Of a stretch of 58,434 nt of DNA, positions 26,507-36,650 are shown piece by piece; positions within the stretch are counted from its first letter, which is position 1, and each line of letters opens with the position of its first letter. Location: the NCBI GenBank assembly GCA_029550685.1, contig JAKPGY010000093.1, forward strand, positions 1 through 58,434. Direction: 5' to 3'. The translations under genes and the position numbers were made by a program. The notes below the pieces were generated by a model, which saw only the letters and a list, made by a program, of their open reading frames with translations, did not search any database and was not told the DNA's origin. The DNA is from Bacillota bacterium. GTDB taxonomy: Bacteria; Bacillota; Syntrophomonadia; Syntrophomonadales; Syntrophomonadaceae.

Positions 26507-28192
26507 TCAACTCTGCTGCCCGGCGAACATGGCTTTCAAGCTTTTACGATCAGGTTTGCCAACCGGTGTACGAGGCAAATCATCTATGAATTCAATTTCA
26601 GTTGGCACTTTATAAGGAGCTAATTTTTCCCGGCAACGGGCAATAACTTCTTCTTTCGTAAGTTTGGCCCCTGGTTTTAGAACAATAAATGTCTTGGCCA
26701 CTTCCCCCCGCTTGGGATGAGGAACACCAATAGTACAGGCATCCTGAACTTCCGGCATTGCGTAGCATACTTCGTCAATTTCCCGGGGGTAGACATTGTA
26801 ACCGCTGCTGATTATAATGTCTTTCTTGCGATCCACAATATAAAAGAATCCGTCTTCGTCCATATAGCCGATATCCCCGGTATAAAGCCATCCATCTCTC
26901 AGGGCCATAGCAGTTTCCTCCGGGTTATTCCAATATCCACGCATCATCTGGGGTCCGCGGAAGATGATTTCTCCAGGTTCACCGATGGGCATTATATCCA
27001 CCCCATTCTCACTGTCAACAATTAATACATCGGTGTCTACCCAGGGCACTCCCACACTACCAATTTTGCGGGTATGATGGCCAGAATTGGAAGTTATCTG
27101 CTGACAGCTTTCCGACATACCATATCCTTCCACAATACGGCATTTACCTATTTCTTCAAATCTACGCAGAATTTCTTCCGGCAAAGGCGACCCGCCGCTG
27201 AATACCCCGCCTCTAAAGCAGGAAAAATCCGTGTTCGGAAAACGGGGGTGGTTGAGCAGCATGATGAGCAAGGCGGGAACGGCCGGCAGAGTAGCCGGCT
27301 GGTATTTTTCAATAGCATCCATTATGGCATCCGGGTCAGGCACCGGAACAGTAACCAAACTACCGCCGCAGATGAAATTGAATCCTACAGCAGCCATATA
27401 ACCAAAAATATGACTTATGGGAATGATGGACAAGGCCCTTATATCTCCGGCTTCCATAGTAGTGTAATTATTGGTGACCCACTGTCCTATGCGAACTGCT
27501 TTGGATATCACATTATGATTGGTTAGGATACAACCTTTGGGAACACCGGTGGTCCCTCCAGTGTACTGCAAGCGGACAATGTCATCCGGGGTCAGTTCCA
27601 CTTCCGGCTCAGTGTTGTCAGCTGCTGCTATTATTTCATTAAAATCATATATGGAACTGCCTTTCTCTACTTCAATAGGCATGGTGGGTACTTGACAGAC
27701 AATGACCCGTTTCACCGGCGAATCCGGTTCTTTCATGACTTGGATAGCTTTTTCGGCGAACATGGCCATGACAATTACCGTTTCAGCACCGCTATCCTTG
27801 ATCTGTACTGATATCTCCCGAACTGTATAAAGCGGATTGGTGGGTACCTCAATGGCACCGATTTTAAGTAGGGCTTGAATTGATAATACGTATTGGGGAA
27901 GGTTCGGGGATATGATAGCTACCCGGTCACCCTTTTTTACCCCCAGACTAGTGAGAGCATTGGCAAGACGGCGGGCTATATCATTGGCTACTCCATAGGT
28001 TATCACCGTTTCACCCTGCATCACATAAGGTTTATCAGGATACTCTGCTGCCCACTTATTAAACCACCATTTCGGGGGCTCAGTAGGGTATTTGGGTGAT
28101 AACTCTATATGGTCGTCGTAATTTGCTTCCCATAGAGGCCTCAGCCGGGCAACTTCTTCCTCAAAGGCTTTTAACCACGGTTTTGCAGCCAT
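26507..28192 (-). CDS. Long/medium-chain acyl-CoA synthetase (AMP-forming)
   Basis: The start ATG at 28192 has AAGGAGGG 6 bases upstream; an in-frame ATG at 28234 lacks such a site. The 561-residue adenylate-forming enzyme has YTGGTTGVPKG (P-loop), GYGMSE, YTGDIGYMDEDGFFYIVDRKKD and a C-terminal PVGKPDRKSL lysine motif. It activates fatty acids for beta-oxidation and is first in the operon, about 55 bases downstream of the predicted sigma-54 transcription start. Confidence 0.93.
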   Translation of the reverse strand: MAAKPWLKAFEEEVARLRPLWEANYDDHIELSPKYPTEPPKWWFNKWAAEYPDKPYVMQGETVITYGVANDIARRLANALTSLGVKKGDRVAIISPNLPQYVLSIQALLKIGAIEVPTNPLYTVREISVQIKDSGAETVIVMAMFAEKAIQVMKEPDSPVKRVIVCQVPTMPIEVEKGSSIYDFNEIIAAADNTEPEVELTPDDIVRLQYTGGTTGVPKGCILTNHNVISKAVRIGQWVTNNYTTMEAGDIRALSIIPISHIFGYMAAVGFNFICGGSLVTVPVPDPDAIMDAIEKYQPATLPAVPALLIMLLNHPRFPNTDFSCFRGGVFSGGSPLPEEILRRFEEIGKCRIVEGYGMSESCQQITSNSGHHTRKIGSVGVPWVDTDVLIVDSENGVDIMPIGEPGEIIFRGPQMMRGYWNNPEETAMALRDGWLYTGDIGYMDEDGFFYIVDRKKDIIISSGYNVYPREIDEVCYAMPEVQDACTIGVPHPKRGEVAKTFIVLKPGAKLTKEEVIARCREKLAPYKVPTEIEFIDDLPRTPVGKPDRKSLKAMFAGQQS

Positions 28193-28256
28193 AAAACACC
28201 CTCCTTGATAAATACTCTCTGGTCGCGTTAACATTTGTTATTATCAATCCTGTTTA

Positions 28257-28272
28257 CGCAAAATTCATGCCA
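28257..28272 (-). promoter_or_regulatory. Sigma-54 (-24/-12) promoter of the beta-oxidation operon
   Basis: On the minus strand TGGCATGAATTTTGCG has the invariant GG and GC separated by exactly 10 bases and closely fits TGGCAC-N5-TTGC. It reads toward the acyl-CoA synthetase gene. A sigma-54 activator gene is divergently encoded across the same intergenic region. Confidence 0.8.
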
Positions 28273-28357
28273 AATAGCATCGGCCTAAAAATCGGGATTT
28301 TTGGAGGCTTTAAACCAGGAAGATTTTAACTGCGTATCCCAAATTTTATTTTTAATT

Positions 28358-28375
28358 TGATACATTAATGCATCA
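28358..28375. promoter_or_regulatory. Candidate activator-binding palindrome, copy 1
   Basis: TGATAC-ATTAAT-GCATCA: inverted half-sites around a 6-base spacer, about 86 bases upstream of the sigma-54 promoter. The same motif occurs at 28457 and 28565. Confidence 0.7.
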
Positions 28376-28456
28376 TAAATGATTTAATAAAAGCTATAAA
28401 GGCAACAGTTCTTAAGAGAAACAAAATATCCCATTTTCTGGGTTATTGAAATTATT

Positions 28457-28474
28457 TGATACAGGTGTGCATCA
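28457..28474. promoter_or_regulatory. Candidate activator-binding palindrome, copy 2
   Basis: TGATAC-AGGTGT-GCATCA, same half-sites and spacing as copy 1, 99 bases away from it. The spacer differs, as expected for a bound dyad rather than a repeated block. Confidence 0.7.
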
Positions 28475-28564
28475 CTGGTCGGAAATGATGCTCCTTATAC
28501 CAGGCTCCTTTCTTTTTACGGTTATTGATAAGCAACATATTATCTTAGTTCCGGTATCCACTTT

Positions 28565-28582
28565 TGATACATTTTGGTATCA
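28565..28582. promoter_or_regulatory. Candidate activator-binding palindrome, copy 3
   Basis: TGATAC-ATTTTG-GTATCA is a perfect dyad with the same architecture, 108 bases from copy 2 and 50 bases before the activator's own start codon, where it could also mediate autoregulation. Confidence 0.7.
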
Positions 28583-28631
28583 TATGGATTAGGACCAATG
28601 CTTAACGGCATTTTTTCGGGGGGGTCTAAAT

Positions 28632-30794
28632 ATGGATTTGGAGTTGGATAAGTGGCTTACTGTTGCTGAATACCTGTCTCATCTGGGAAGGGACCTGAAG
28701 ATCAAATCTTCCCTGAAAGTAAAAGATTTCATGCGCTGCTACCCGGAACTGCTGACAGCCAAAGACAGCATAAAGTCGGCTGTGGAGATTATGGTCAGCG
28801 ATAGCATTGACGCGGTCCCTATTGTGGATGAAGCAGGTAATCTCGAGGGATTGGTTACCAAAACTCTGGTTTTGCGTGAGATATTAAACGGTACCGACCT
28901 CCAGCAGCCGATTAGCCAAATTATGATCAGCGGAGTAGAATCCATTGATCCTGAAGAAGATGTGTCAAATTTGATTACTATCAATGTCGGCAACCTGCCC
29001 GTTTTGAGCAATAAAAAAGTTGTCGGGATGGTAACCCTGTCAGACACCATCAGAGCTTATTTCAGTTCTCTAATCACGCTGCATATGGAACTAAACGCGG
29101 TAATCAATTCAACACATAATGGCATCTTAACTGTAAATGAGGCAGGAGAAATAAGCCTGGTCAACCAGGCTGCTGAAAGCATTCTGGGTATCAAAAGGGA
29201 AGATGTGGCAGGTAAGAAGATCAGTCAGGTTTTACCCCAAAGCAAATTGCCGGAGATTTTAGCCAGTGGACAAAATCGTTTAGGACAAAAGGTGGTTTAC
29301 AACAAGAAAGGATTTATTTCCAACCTCACCCCGGTGGTGGGCAATAAACAAATTATTGGAGCAGTAGAGGTTATCCAGGATATTTCCGAGCTTGAGATGA
29401 TTTCGGAAGAACTCAGCTACACCAAGCAGATGAAAGAAGAGCTTTCTGTCATCATAGATTCCTCCTTCGACGGTTTTCACATAACTGATAATCACGGAAA
29501 AACCCTGCGGATCAATAAAGCTTTTGAGCGTATCACCTCGATACCGTTCTCCGACTTGATGGGAAAAACCATAGCAGAATTGGTAGAAGCAGGAGTGTAC
29601 AGTCAGGATGTCCTGCAACTGGTGCTGGAAAAACGTGAACCCGTGACCTTCTCCCAGGAATCAAAACCAGGCAACACCGTTATTATTACAGCCAACCCCG
29701 TTTTTGATGAACAAGACAATTTGTTCAGAATTGTCATCAATGTGCGCGACATATCAGAGCTCAATGACCTAAGACGACAACTGGCCCAAGCTCAGACCCT
29801 GAGCCATCACTACCAGGAAGAGCTGAATCGCTATAACCTGGCCGATCAGTATGTCATTCGTTCGAAAGAATCCAGGGATCTGGCTGATCTCTGTGTAAGA
29901 TTGGGACAGGTTGATGCCACGGTGTTGATCAAGGGTGAATCGGGTGTGGGCAAAGAATTCGCTGCCCAAATAATTCACTCGAACAGCAAGCGCAGGGACA
30001 AACCAATGATTAAAGTAAACTGTGCGGCTATTCCGGAAAACCTGTTTGAATCAGAGCTTTTCGGCTACGAACCGGGTGCCTTCACCGGTGCCAGCAAAGA
30101 AGGTAAACCAGGGTTGTTTGAAGCAGCAAACGGCGGCACCCTGCTGCTGGACGAAATTGGGGAAATGCCCTTAAGTACTCAAGCCAAATTGCTCCGGGCC
30201 ATTCAGGACAAAGAGATTACCCGGGTGGGGGGTACCAAGCCCATCAAAATAGATGTCCGCTTGATTGCTGCCACCAATCGCAACCTGCAGGAAATGGTGC
30301 GGAACAAAGAATTTCGCCGGGATCTGTATTTTCGGCTGAATGTTATTCCGGTCACAGTCCCGCCCCTGAGGGATCGCAAGGTGGAAATTCCTTTCCTGGT
30401 AGATCATTTTGTCAAGAAATTCAACGCCAAGTATAATTTTAAGAAACGTATTGATGAGCGGCAAATAAAGGTTTTGATGAATTACGACTGGCCTGGCAAC
30501 ATCCGGGAACTGGAGAACTTAATTGAGAGAGTACTGGTCACCTCACCGGGAAATGTGATCCGGCATATCAATCTGCATGATTTTGACCGCACCGATTATG
30601 AAGCCATTAATTATGAACATTTTATCGGTTTTAAGCTGCAAGACGCAGTAGAACAGCTGGAAAAATACCTGATCCAGAATTCTCTGGAAACCCTGGGGAC
30701 CACCCGCAGAGCAGCACAGGAATTGGGGGTGAGCCAGCCCACCATTGTCCGCAAAGCCGCTAAATACAATATACCGCTGAAAAGTCCAAAATAA
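28632..30794 (+). CDS. Sigma-54-dependent activator with CBS pair, two PAS domains, AAA+ and FIS-type HTH
   Basis: Domains of the 720-residue protein: CBS pair (about 28-145), PAS (155-255), PAS (270-375), AAA+ sigma-54 interaction domain (about 405-640; GESGVGKE Walker A, GAFTGAS sigma-54 loop) and a C-terminal helix-turn-helix with LGVSQPTIVRKAA. The CBS pair suggests an adenine nucleotide or CoA-ester-like ligand, but this is inference. It is divergent from the beta-oxidation operon that carries a sigma-54 promoter and three dyads, so it very likely activates that operon. Confidence 0.93.
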   Translation: MDLELDKWLTVAEYLSHLGRDLKIKSSLKVKDFMRCYPELLTAKDSIKSAVEIMVSDSIDAVPIVDEAGNLEGLVTKTLVLREILNGTDLQQPISQIMISGVESIDPEEDVSNLITINVGNLPVLSNKKVVGMVTLSDTIRAYFSSLITLHMELNAVINSTHNGILTVNEAGEISLVNQAAESILGIKREDVAGKKISQVLPQSKLPEILASGQNRLGQKVVYNKKGFISNLTPVVGNKQIIGAVEVIQDISELEMISEELSYTKQMKEELSVIIDSSFDGFHITDNHGKTLRINKAFERITSIPFSDLMGKTIAELVEAGVYSQDVLQLVLEKREPVTFSQESKPGNTVIITANPVFDEQDNLFRIVINVRDISELNDLRRQLAQAQTLSHHYQEELNRYNLADQYVIRSKESRDLADLCVRLGQVDATVLIKGESGVGKEFAAQIIHSNSKRRDKPMIKVNCAAIPENLFESELFGYEPGAFTGASKEGKPGLFEAANGGTLLLDEIGEMPLSTQAKLLRAIQDKEITRVGGTKPIKIDVRLIAATNRNLQEMVRNKEFRRDLYFRLNVIPVTVPPLRDRKVEIPFLVDHFVKKFNAKYNFKKRIDERQIKVLMNYDWPGNIRELENLIERVLVTSPGNVIRHINLHDFDRTDYEAINYEHFIGFKLQDAVEQLEKYLIQNSLETLGTTRRAAQELGVSQPTIVRKAAKYNIPLKSPK

Positions 30795-30904
30795 GAGCGG
30801 CATCTTTAGGGAGGCGCGGTTGGAGGATCTTCCCTTCTGGTACCGTAAACGATTCTTCTCTGAGCAGCAGCCAGTTACTATGTGAATAGTCAAGGAGGGT
30901 AAAC

Positions 30905-32152
30905 ATGAGTTGGAAAGTCGGGCGCAATGACCCCTGTCCCTGCGGCAGCGGTAAAAAATATAAGAAATGCTGCGGGTTAGTAGGGGACATTCGCAACGCT
31001 TCTTTAGATCCCTTTGCAAGATACAATGAACTCCTAACAGAAGTTAAGCTGAAATTGGACCGTTATTTTGCCAGTTCTATGAAAAGGCTGCGCCGCGACA
31101 ACCTGCAGTCTTTCCTGTATTATACGGTCAATCACACCCTGCCTCCAGAACATGAATCACTGTACTCTGACTGGCTTTGGTTTGACCGGGTTTCTCCTGA
31201 TAACCCTTCTTACGCCGAACTATACCTGCAGGAAAACACTGCCTTTATGGAAGGGCCACTGCGGGAGTGCCTGCAAAACCTGTGTGATTCTTCGCTTTCC
31301 ATATATCAAGTTGTGGAATCCCAGGACATGATGCTGCAGGTTCGCGACCTGTTCACCGGCGAGAACCAGGAAGTGTTATTAAAAGAACCCTGGCAGGGGT
31401 CTGCAGATCACCCGGTTCTTATCCTGGGGCGATTGGTCAGGATAGAACAGGGATACCTGTTTTCGGGAATGGTTTTATTAAGTGAAGATAATGATGGCCA
31501 GCAAGCAGAATTCTTGAAAGCTCATTATGAATACTGCCAGCAGTTAGGGCTTTACCCGGCAGGACTGCCCGCCGAAGTTAACTATGGTCTGTTCGATCAT
31601 GCCCATAAGAAAAAACTGTTCAGTCTGCGCGATATGCGCAGCGCCGGGGTGGATGAAGGCACCGCCCGGGATGTGCAAAACCGGTTAGCCCAGCTGGAGC
31701 AGTTTGAATTGGCCCATTGTACTGAGGATATTGCCTGGTTCGTGCCGCGCCGGGAGCATTACGGATATGTAAGAATAGCGGTGGGCCCTGATTTTGTCGC
31801 TGCTGCAGCCGACGTACTGGATGATGTAGCCTTTCTGCAGGAACAGATGACAGCTTTGCTGCCCCAGGTAAAAATGGACCTGGTTCACAGTACCATGCAG
31901 CGTTCTTTTCCGCCGGCGGATAAAGCATCCATTTGGCTGGCCATTATGAAGGACCAGCAGGCGGAAATCTGGCTGGATACTGCCCATCGCGAATTAGAGG
32001 GAAAAACTCCCCGCCAGCTGCTGGAGGAAAAAGAAGGCCGGGAGCGTTTGCTTGATATGCTCGGTGAATTCTCAGCTTCGGTTCAATCCCAAGATCAGCA
32101 AGAGTTTATCAATTTTATGAAAGCTCGGGTGGAATCGGTAGGGAATCCGTAA
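30905..32152 (+). CDS. SEC-C motif protein, 415 residues
   Basis: The N-terminus carries a SEC-C zinc motif ([15 protein letters not shown], residues 11-25). The rest is unassigned, with a [20 protein letters not shown] stretch near residue 360 that recalls a motif in other SEC-C proteins and Xre/MbcA-type antitoxins. The protein is clearly related to the 963-residue SEC-C protein at 42646-45537: shared LSIYQV, a following RDIF/RDLF, and TAHxELEGxTP. AAGGAGGG precedes the ATG. It overlaps the convergent engB by 38 bases. Function unknown. Confidence 0.8.
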   Translation: MSWKVGRNDPCPCGSGKKYKKCCGLVGDIRNASLDPFARYNELLTEVKLKLDRYFASSMKRLRRDNLQSFLYYTVNHTLPPEHESLYSDWLWFDRVSPDNPSYAELYLQENTAFMEGPLRECLQNLCDSSLSIYQVVESQDMMLQVRDLFTGENQEVLLKEPWQGSADHPVLILGRLVRIEQGYLFSGMVLLSEDNDGQQAEFLKAHYEYCQQLGLYPAGLPAEVNYGLFDHAHKKKLFSLRDMRSAGVDEGTARDVQNRLAQLEQFELAHCTEDIAWFVPRREHYGYVRIAVGPDFVAAAADVLDDVAFLQEQMTALLPQVKMDLVHSTMQRSFPPADKASIWLAIMKDQQAEIWLDTAHRELEGKTPRQLLEEKEGRERLLDMLGEFSASVQSQDQQEFINFMKARVESVGNP

Positions 32153-32726
32153 TTTCTTCCAGGGACTGCAGAAGTTCTTCCATTCCCTCACCGCTGGCCG
32201 AAGAGATACCCAGGGGCTGCTGCTCAATGGGAAGCTGCAGCTCTTTGCGAATCATGGCCAGGTTTTTTAGCCGGGCCGAGCGAGACAGCTTGTCGGACTT
32301 GGTAGCCACAACCATATAGGGAATCTGGTGATGTTCCAGCCAATCTTTCATGAGCCGGTCCTCTTTGGAAGGAGAGTGGCGAATATCTACCAGCAGGATT
32401 ACGCCCCGCAGTGAACTCCGGCTGGTCAAATATTTTTCTATCATTTTTCCCCAGCGGGCTCTTTCACTTTGGGATACTTTGGCGAAACCATAGCCGGGTA
32501 AATCCACCAGGTACCAGGATTGATTAAAACGATAGTAATTGATGGTTCGGGTTTTACCAGGAGTTGAACTGGACTTGGCCAGGTTTTTGCGGTTGGCTAA
32601 ACGGTTGATTAGGGAGGATTTGCCTACATTGGAGCGCCCCACAATCGCTACTTCCGGCAGCTGATCAGCAGGAAGCTGGTCCATATCCACAAAAACACCT
32701 ACAAATTCAGCTTGTTTTATCTTCAT
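32115..32726 (-). CDS. engB: EngB/YsxC ribosome-biogenesis GTPase
   Basis: EngB assists 50S subunit assembly. G1 is GRSNVGKSS (about 31-39), G2 TPGKT, G3 DLPGYG and G4 TKSD; length 203 is typical. The ATG at 32726 (MKIKQAEF) with GGGGGT upstream is the start; the frame stays open for 29 codons further upstream, but those lie in a repeat. The 3' end overlaps the convergent SEC-C gene. It is the expected neighbour of lonA, here separated by ltaE and repeats. Confidence 0.94.
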   Translation of the reverse strand: MKIKQAEFVGVFVDMDQLPADQLPEVAIVGRSNVGKSSLINRLANRKNLAKSSSTPGKTRTINYYRFNQSWYLVDLPGYGFAKVSQSERARWGKMIEKYLTSRSSLRGVILLVDIRHSPSKEDRLMKDWLEHHQIPYMVVATKSDKLSRSARLKNLAMIRKELQLPIEQQPLGISSASGEGMEELLQSLEEITDSLPIPPELS

Positions 32727-32745
32727 ACTTACCCCCAAGGAATCT

Positions 32746-32940
32746 TCGCCAGGTGCGAAGCGGACCGCTCGGAATTCGGCCTCCATGCACTCAGTCCTCG
32801 CTGCTCGAAACATCCTGTTTCTCGCTCTGTTTCGCAGCCCTCAGTTTTGACGTGTATTGCAACGGCTCGTCGTAAGTCACTCGCCCGGCTAATACTCCAG
32901 GTTAAGCCGTGCAGCGATGTTTTCATTCATCGTGACCTAT
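32746..32940 (+). repeat. Larger interspersed repeat, second copy lacking its left arm
   Basis: From GGTGCGAAGCGGACCGCTCGG onward this is nearly identical to 21358-21540, through CCGGCTAATACTC and the CGATGTTTTCATTC tail. The left arm is missing: the repeat ends about 20 bases upstream of the engB start codon. Open frames across both copies are similar only because the DNA is repeated. Confidence 0.8.
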
Positions 32941-32999
32941 TCTACTGGTGACAATTGGCTGTGAAAATAACTTTAGCATATAAAAAAGACGGCTATAAT

Positions 33000-33095
33000 G
33001 TCACTGCGAGGAGCATAGCGACGAAGCAATCTCAAACGAGGACGGCAGATTATGTTTAAGGAGATCGCCACGGCACTTCGTGCCTCGCGATGACA
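33000..33095. repeat. Short palindromic repeat, full copy
   Basis: Arms 33000-33033 (TGTCACTGCGAGG...GAAGCAATCTC) and 33061-33095 (GAGATCGCCACGG...CCTCGCGATGACA) are inverted repeats, the same family as 964-1049 and 21216-21249. Confidence 0.75.
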
Positions 33096-33116
33096 ATAAA
33101 GTAGTTCATATAATTG

Positions 33117-33166
33117 TAAGCCGATGTGTTGCAGGCGAGGAGTCTTGGAGCGAGCCGGTTAATACT
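33117..33166 (-). repeat. Inverted fragment of the larger repeat's left arm
   Basis: TAAGCCGATGTGTTGCAGGC, then a GAGTCTTGGAGCGAGCCGG stretch and TAATACTC, is the reverse complement of about 21301-21355 with a few changes. It lies 180 bases from the armless copy, suggesting an inversion or nested insertion. The remaining bases to 33243 show no gene. Confidence 0.7.
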
Positions 33167-33243
33167 CTGTACCCGGCTCACACCCCTGCCAAGCCGTGGT
33201 TAGCATAAATCGACATAGAGGAGGAGTATTTTCAAAGCAAATA

Positions 33244-34272
33244 CTAAGCTAATATCTCGCTTACCGCAGCAGCGGTTTTCAGTATATCCTCGCGGCTTAT
33301 CCAGTAATGGGTCACCATTCGGTACATTCCCTGCTCAGGAGCATTGATCTTTATTCCCCTGTCCAGCAGGGGCTTGCTGAGAGGGTCTCCCTCTCTATCC
33401 AGACTGAAAAACACCATATTAATATGTACATCATCTCTTTTGACCTCTACGCCGGGTATTTCAGCCAGTTCATCCGCCAACAGCAGGGCATTTTCATGAT
33501 CTTCGGGCAGTCTCAGGCGCATGGTCTGCAGGGCAATCAGTCCGGCGGCTGCTAAAAAGCCGGCCTGTCTTAATCCCCCGCCCATAAGCTTGCGTTTTTT
33601 TCGAGCAGCATTTATCCAGTCGGCCTTCCCTAATACCAGTGACCCAACAGGGGCGCAGAGTCCCTTGGACAGGGCTATCATAACCGAATCTGCATAAGCC
33701 GCTATTTCCCGGGCTTCTACTCCCAAATAAGCTGCAGCATTAAAAATGCGGGCCCCGTCCAGATGAACCGGTATACGATGCAGCTGAGCCAGTTCGTATA
33801 CCTTCTTCATCTCTTCCAGGGGTACAACCCGGCCATTGGAATGGGCATTTTCCAGACAGATAAGGCTTGTCTCCGGATAATGAATGTCACCCACCGGGCG
33901 AATACGCTCGGCTATACTCTCAGCTTCCAATACTCCTTTATTGCTGGGTATGGTTCTTAGCTGAACACCGGCAATTACTGAGGCAGCCCCTGCTTCATGC
34001 TGGACAATGTGACAGTCTTCACCCAAAATAACTTCACTGCCCCGCGGGCAGTGGGTAAACAGGGCTAACTGGTTGCCAAAAGTACCGCTGGGCACAAATA
34101 GAGCAGCTTCTTTTCCTAATAAATCTGCGGCTGCTTTCTCCAACTCCTGGATGGTGGGATCCTCGCCATATACATCATCACCTACCGCTGCCGCTCGCAT
34201 AGCTTCACGCATTTCGTCAGTAGGCTGGGTAACCGTATCACTGCGCAGATCAATCCAGTCCAAGTACTTCAT
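33244..34272 (-). CDS. ltaE: Low-specificity L-threonine aldolase
   Basis: This PLP fold-type I enzyme cleaves threonine to glycine and acetaldehyde. The 342-residue protein begins with DLRSDTVTQPTDEMREAM (family signature), has FVPSGTFGNQLAL and the PLP lysine at about 203 in ALSKGLCAPVGS. GAGGAG precedes the ATG. It lies 22 bases after lonA in the same orientation; its place between lonA and engB is not the usual one and may be a local insertion. Confidence 0.92.
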   Translation of the reverse strand: MKYLDWIDLRSDTVTQPTDEMREAMRAAAVGDDVYGEDPTIQELEKAAADLLGKEAALFVPSGTFGNQLALFTHCPRGSEVILGEDCHIVQHEAGAASVIAGVQLRTIPSNKGVLEAESIAERIRPVGDIHYPETSLICLENAHSNGRVVPLEEMKKVYELAQLHRIPVHLDGARIFNAAAYLGVEAREIAAYADSVMIALSKGLCAPVGSLVLGKADWINAARKKRKLMGGGLRQAGFLAAAGLIALQTMRLRLPEDHENALLLADELAEIPGVEVKRDDVHINMVFFSLDREGDPLSKPLLDRGIKINAPEQGMYRMVTHYWISREDILKTAAAVSEILA

Positions 34273-34294
34273 CTCCTCATCCGCATTAGCTGCC

Positions 34295-36619
34295 TTATTG
34301 GCTGATCAGGGTTTCTTTCAGCACCTCATCCATATGCGCAACCGGGATAAATTTTATTTTACGCCGGACATTGGCTGGTATATCTACCAGATCCTTCTGG
34401 TTGTCAATAGGCATGATTACTGTATCGATACCAGCCCGGTGAGCAGCCAGAACCTTTTCCTTCAAGCCGCCAATGGGCAGGACCCGACCACGCAACGTTA
34501 TCTCGCCGGTCATGGCTACATCCTTGCGGACCAGTTTTCCCGACATAGCCGAAGCTAAGGCGGTGGCTATCGTAATCCCGGCGGACGGGCCATCTTTGGG
34601 GATAGCGCCTTCCGGCACATGTAAATGGATATCATAATTTTCACGGATGTCCTCAGGTATGCCCAGTTCATCAGCCCGGGAACGTACATAGGTCAGGGCG
34701 GCCTGGGCCGATTCTTTCATAACATCACCCAGCTTACCGGTTAAAGTCAAATTACCTTTACCTTTCAGCAGGGCCACTTCTATGGAAAGAATATCTCCCC
34801 CTACTTCAGTCCATGCCAATCCGGTAGCCACACCTACCTGGTGTTCTTTTTCCGCTACTCCAAAACGATAACGGGGTATGCCCAGGTACTTGCCCAGGTT
34901 GCCCGCATTAACACTCACCATAGTGCGGGGATCATCTACCACCTGGCGGGCAACTTTGCGGCACACAGAGGCAATCTCTCTTTCCAAACTTCTTACCCCG
35001 GCTTCCCGGGTGTACTCACGGATAATTTTGCGGACAGCTCCCTCGGAAAAGGTGATATGGTGTTCACGTAACCCGTGTTCCTTGATCTGCTTGGGAATCA
35101 AGTGATCCATGGCTATGTGTACCTTATCTTCCTCGGTGTAACCGCTGATTTCGATTACCTCCATACGGTCCAGGAGAGGTTTGGGTATGGTATGAGTAGA
35201 ATTAGCTGTAGTTATGAACATTACCTTGGAAAGATCGAAAGCCGTTTCCAAATAATGATCGCTAAAAGTGGAATTCTGTTCCGGATCCAAAACCTCCAAC
35301 AATGCTGAAGCAGGATCTCCGCGAAAATCCATGGTCATTTTATCTATTTCATCCAATAAGAATACCGGATTTCGTGAACCGGCCTGTTTTATGCACTGTA
35401 ATACACGGCCTGGCATAGAACCTACATAAGTACGCCGGTGTCCTCTGATTTCTGCTTCATCACGGATTCCCCCCAGTGACATGCGCACAAATTTGCGATT
35501 CAGCGAGCGGGCCACTGACTTGCCCAAAGAAGTTTTGCCCACCCCGGGAGGCCCTACCAGGCACAGAATGGGTCCTTTCATCTTTTTAGCCAGTTTGCGG
35601 ATAGCCAGGTATTCTAGAATACGCTCTTTGGGTTTTTCCAGTCCATAATGATCCTCGTCAAGAATCTTTTCTGCCATTTTTAAATCCAGACGATCTTTGG
35701 TCTCTACTGACCAGGGCAAGGCCAAAAGCCAATCCAGGTAGTTGCGGACTACCACCGCTTCAGCTACCATGGGCGGCATTTTCTCCAAACGTTCTAATTC
35801 TTTATAAGCCTTTTCATAAGCTTCCTTAGGAAGTTTGGCATTATTTATGCGTTCTTTTAATTCCTCAACTTCGGCCACCCGCTCGTCTTTGTCTCCTAAT
35901 TCCTTTTGAATGGCTTTCATCTGCTCACGCAAGTAGTATTCCTTCTGGGTTTTCTCCATTTGCTTGCGTACCCGGATATTTATCTTGCGTTCCAGTTCCA
36001 GGACTTCCATTTCCTTGGCCAGCAACTCGCATAAAATATCCAGGCGTTCGGCTATGTTCCTGGCTTCCAAAACTCTTTGCTTTTCCTGAATACGCAGGGA
36101 AAGATGGGAAGCGATAACATCTGCCAAACGACCGGGTTCTTCTATAGCCACCACGGAAACTACCGTTTCCGGAGGTATTTTCTTACTCAGCCGTACATAC
36201 TGTTCAAACTCGGAAATCAATGCCCGCATGAGAGCATCCAGTTCCGGGGTTTTTTGCACCTTGTCTTCCTTAAATTCTTCGATCTGAACCTGCATATGAG
36301 GATCGGTAAATATAAACTGCTTTATCTCCGCCCGGTACAAACCTTCTACCAGTACCCGCATAGTACCTCCGGGCATTTTTAAAATCTGGCGTATCTCGGC
36401 TACCGTACCGGCCGTATATATATCATCTACTTCCGGTTCATCAGTCTGAGCTTCTTTCTGAGTGGCCAGAAATATCTCTTTTGTATTCATCATGGCCTCT
36501 TCAATGGCATTAATAGACTTTTTCCTTCCTACATCCAGATGAATAACCATGTACGGAAAAACAAGTACCCCACGAAGAGGCAGCATAGGAATCTCGCGGT
36601 AGGTGGTCTGGTTCTCCAT
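34295..36619 (-). CDS. lon: ATP-dependent protease LonA
   Basis: LonA degrades damaged and regulatory proteins. The 774-residue protein has the N-terminal substrate domain ([20 protein letters not shown]), a coiled coil, AAA+ Walker [14 protein letters not shown] and the Ser-Lys dyad in [11 protein letters not shown] and [14 protein letters not shown]. The ATG at 36619 has TTGGAGGTG upstream; the frame's earlier starts lie inside the end of lonB. It lies 31 bases after lonB. Confidence 0.95.
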   Translation of the reverse strand: MENQTTYREIPMLPLRGVLVFPYMVIHLDVGRKKSINAIEEAMMNTKEIFLATQKEAQTDEPEVDDIYTAGTVAEIRQILKMPGGTMRVLVEGLYRAEIKQFIFTDPHMQVQIEEFKEDKVQKTPELDALMRALISEFEQYVRLSKKIPPETVVSVVAIEEPGRLADVIASHLSLRIQEKQRVLEARNIAERLDILCELLAKEMEVLELERKINIRVRKQMEKTQKEYYLREQMKAIQKELGDKDERVAEVEELKERINNAKLPKEAYEKAYKELERLEKMPPMVAEAVVVRNYLDWLLALPWSVETKDRLDLKMAEKILDEDHYGLEKPKERILEYLAIRKLAKKMKGPILCLVGPPGVGKTSLGKSVARSLNRKFVRMSLGGIRDEAEIRGHRRTYVGSMPGRVLQCIKQAGSRNPVFLLDEIDKMTMDFRGDPASALLEVLDPEQNSTFSDHYLETAFDLSKVMFITTANSTHTIPKPLLDRMEVIEISGYTEEDKVHIAMDHLIPKQIKEHGLREHHITFSEGAVRKIIREYTREAGVRSLEREIASVCRKVARQVVDDPRTMVSVNAGNLGKYLGIPRYRFGVAEKEHQVGVATGLAWTEVGGDILSIEVALLKGKGNLTLTGKLGDVMKESAQAALTYVRSRADELGIPEDIRENYDIHLHVPEGAIPKDGPSAGITIATALASAMSGKLVRKDVAMTGEITLRGRVLPIGGLKEKVLAAHRAGIDTVIMPIDNQKDLVDIPANVRRKIKFIPVAHMDEVLKETLISQ

Positions 36620-36650
36620 TTTTCTAACACCTCCAAGCAAATCCATTCTA

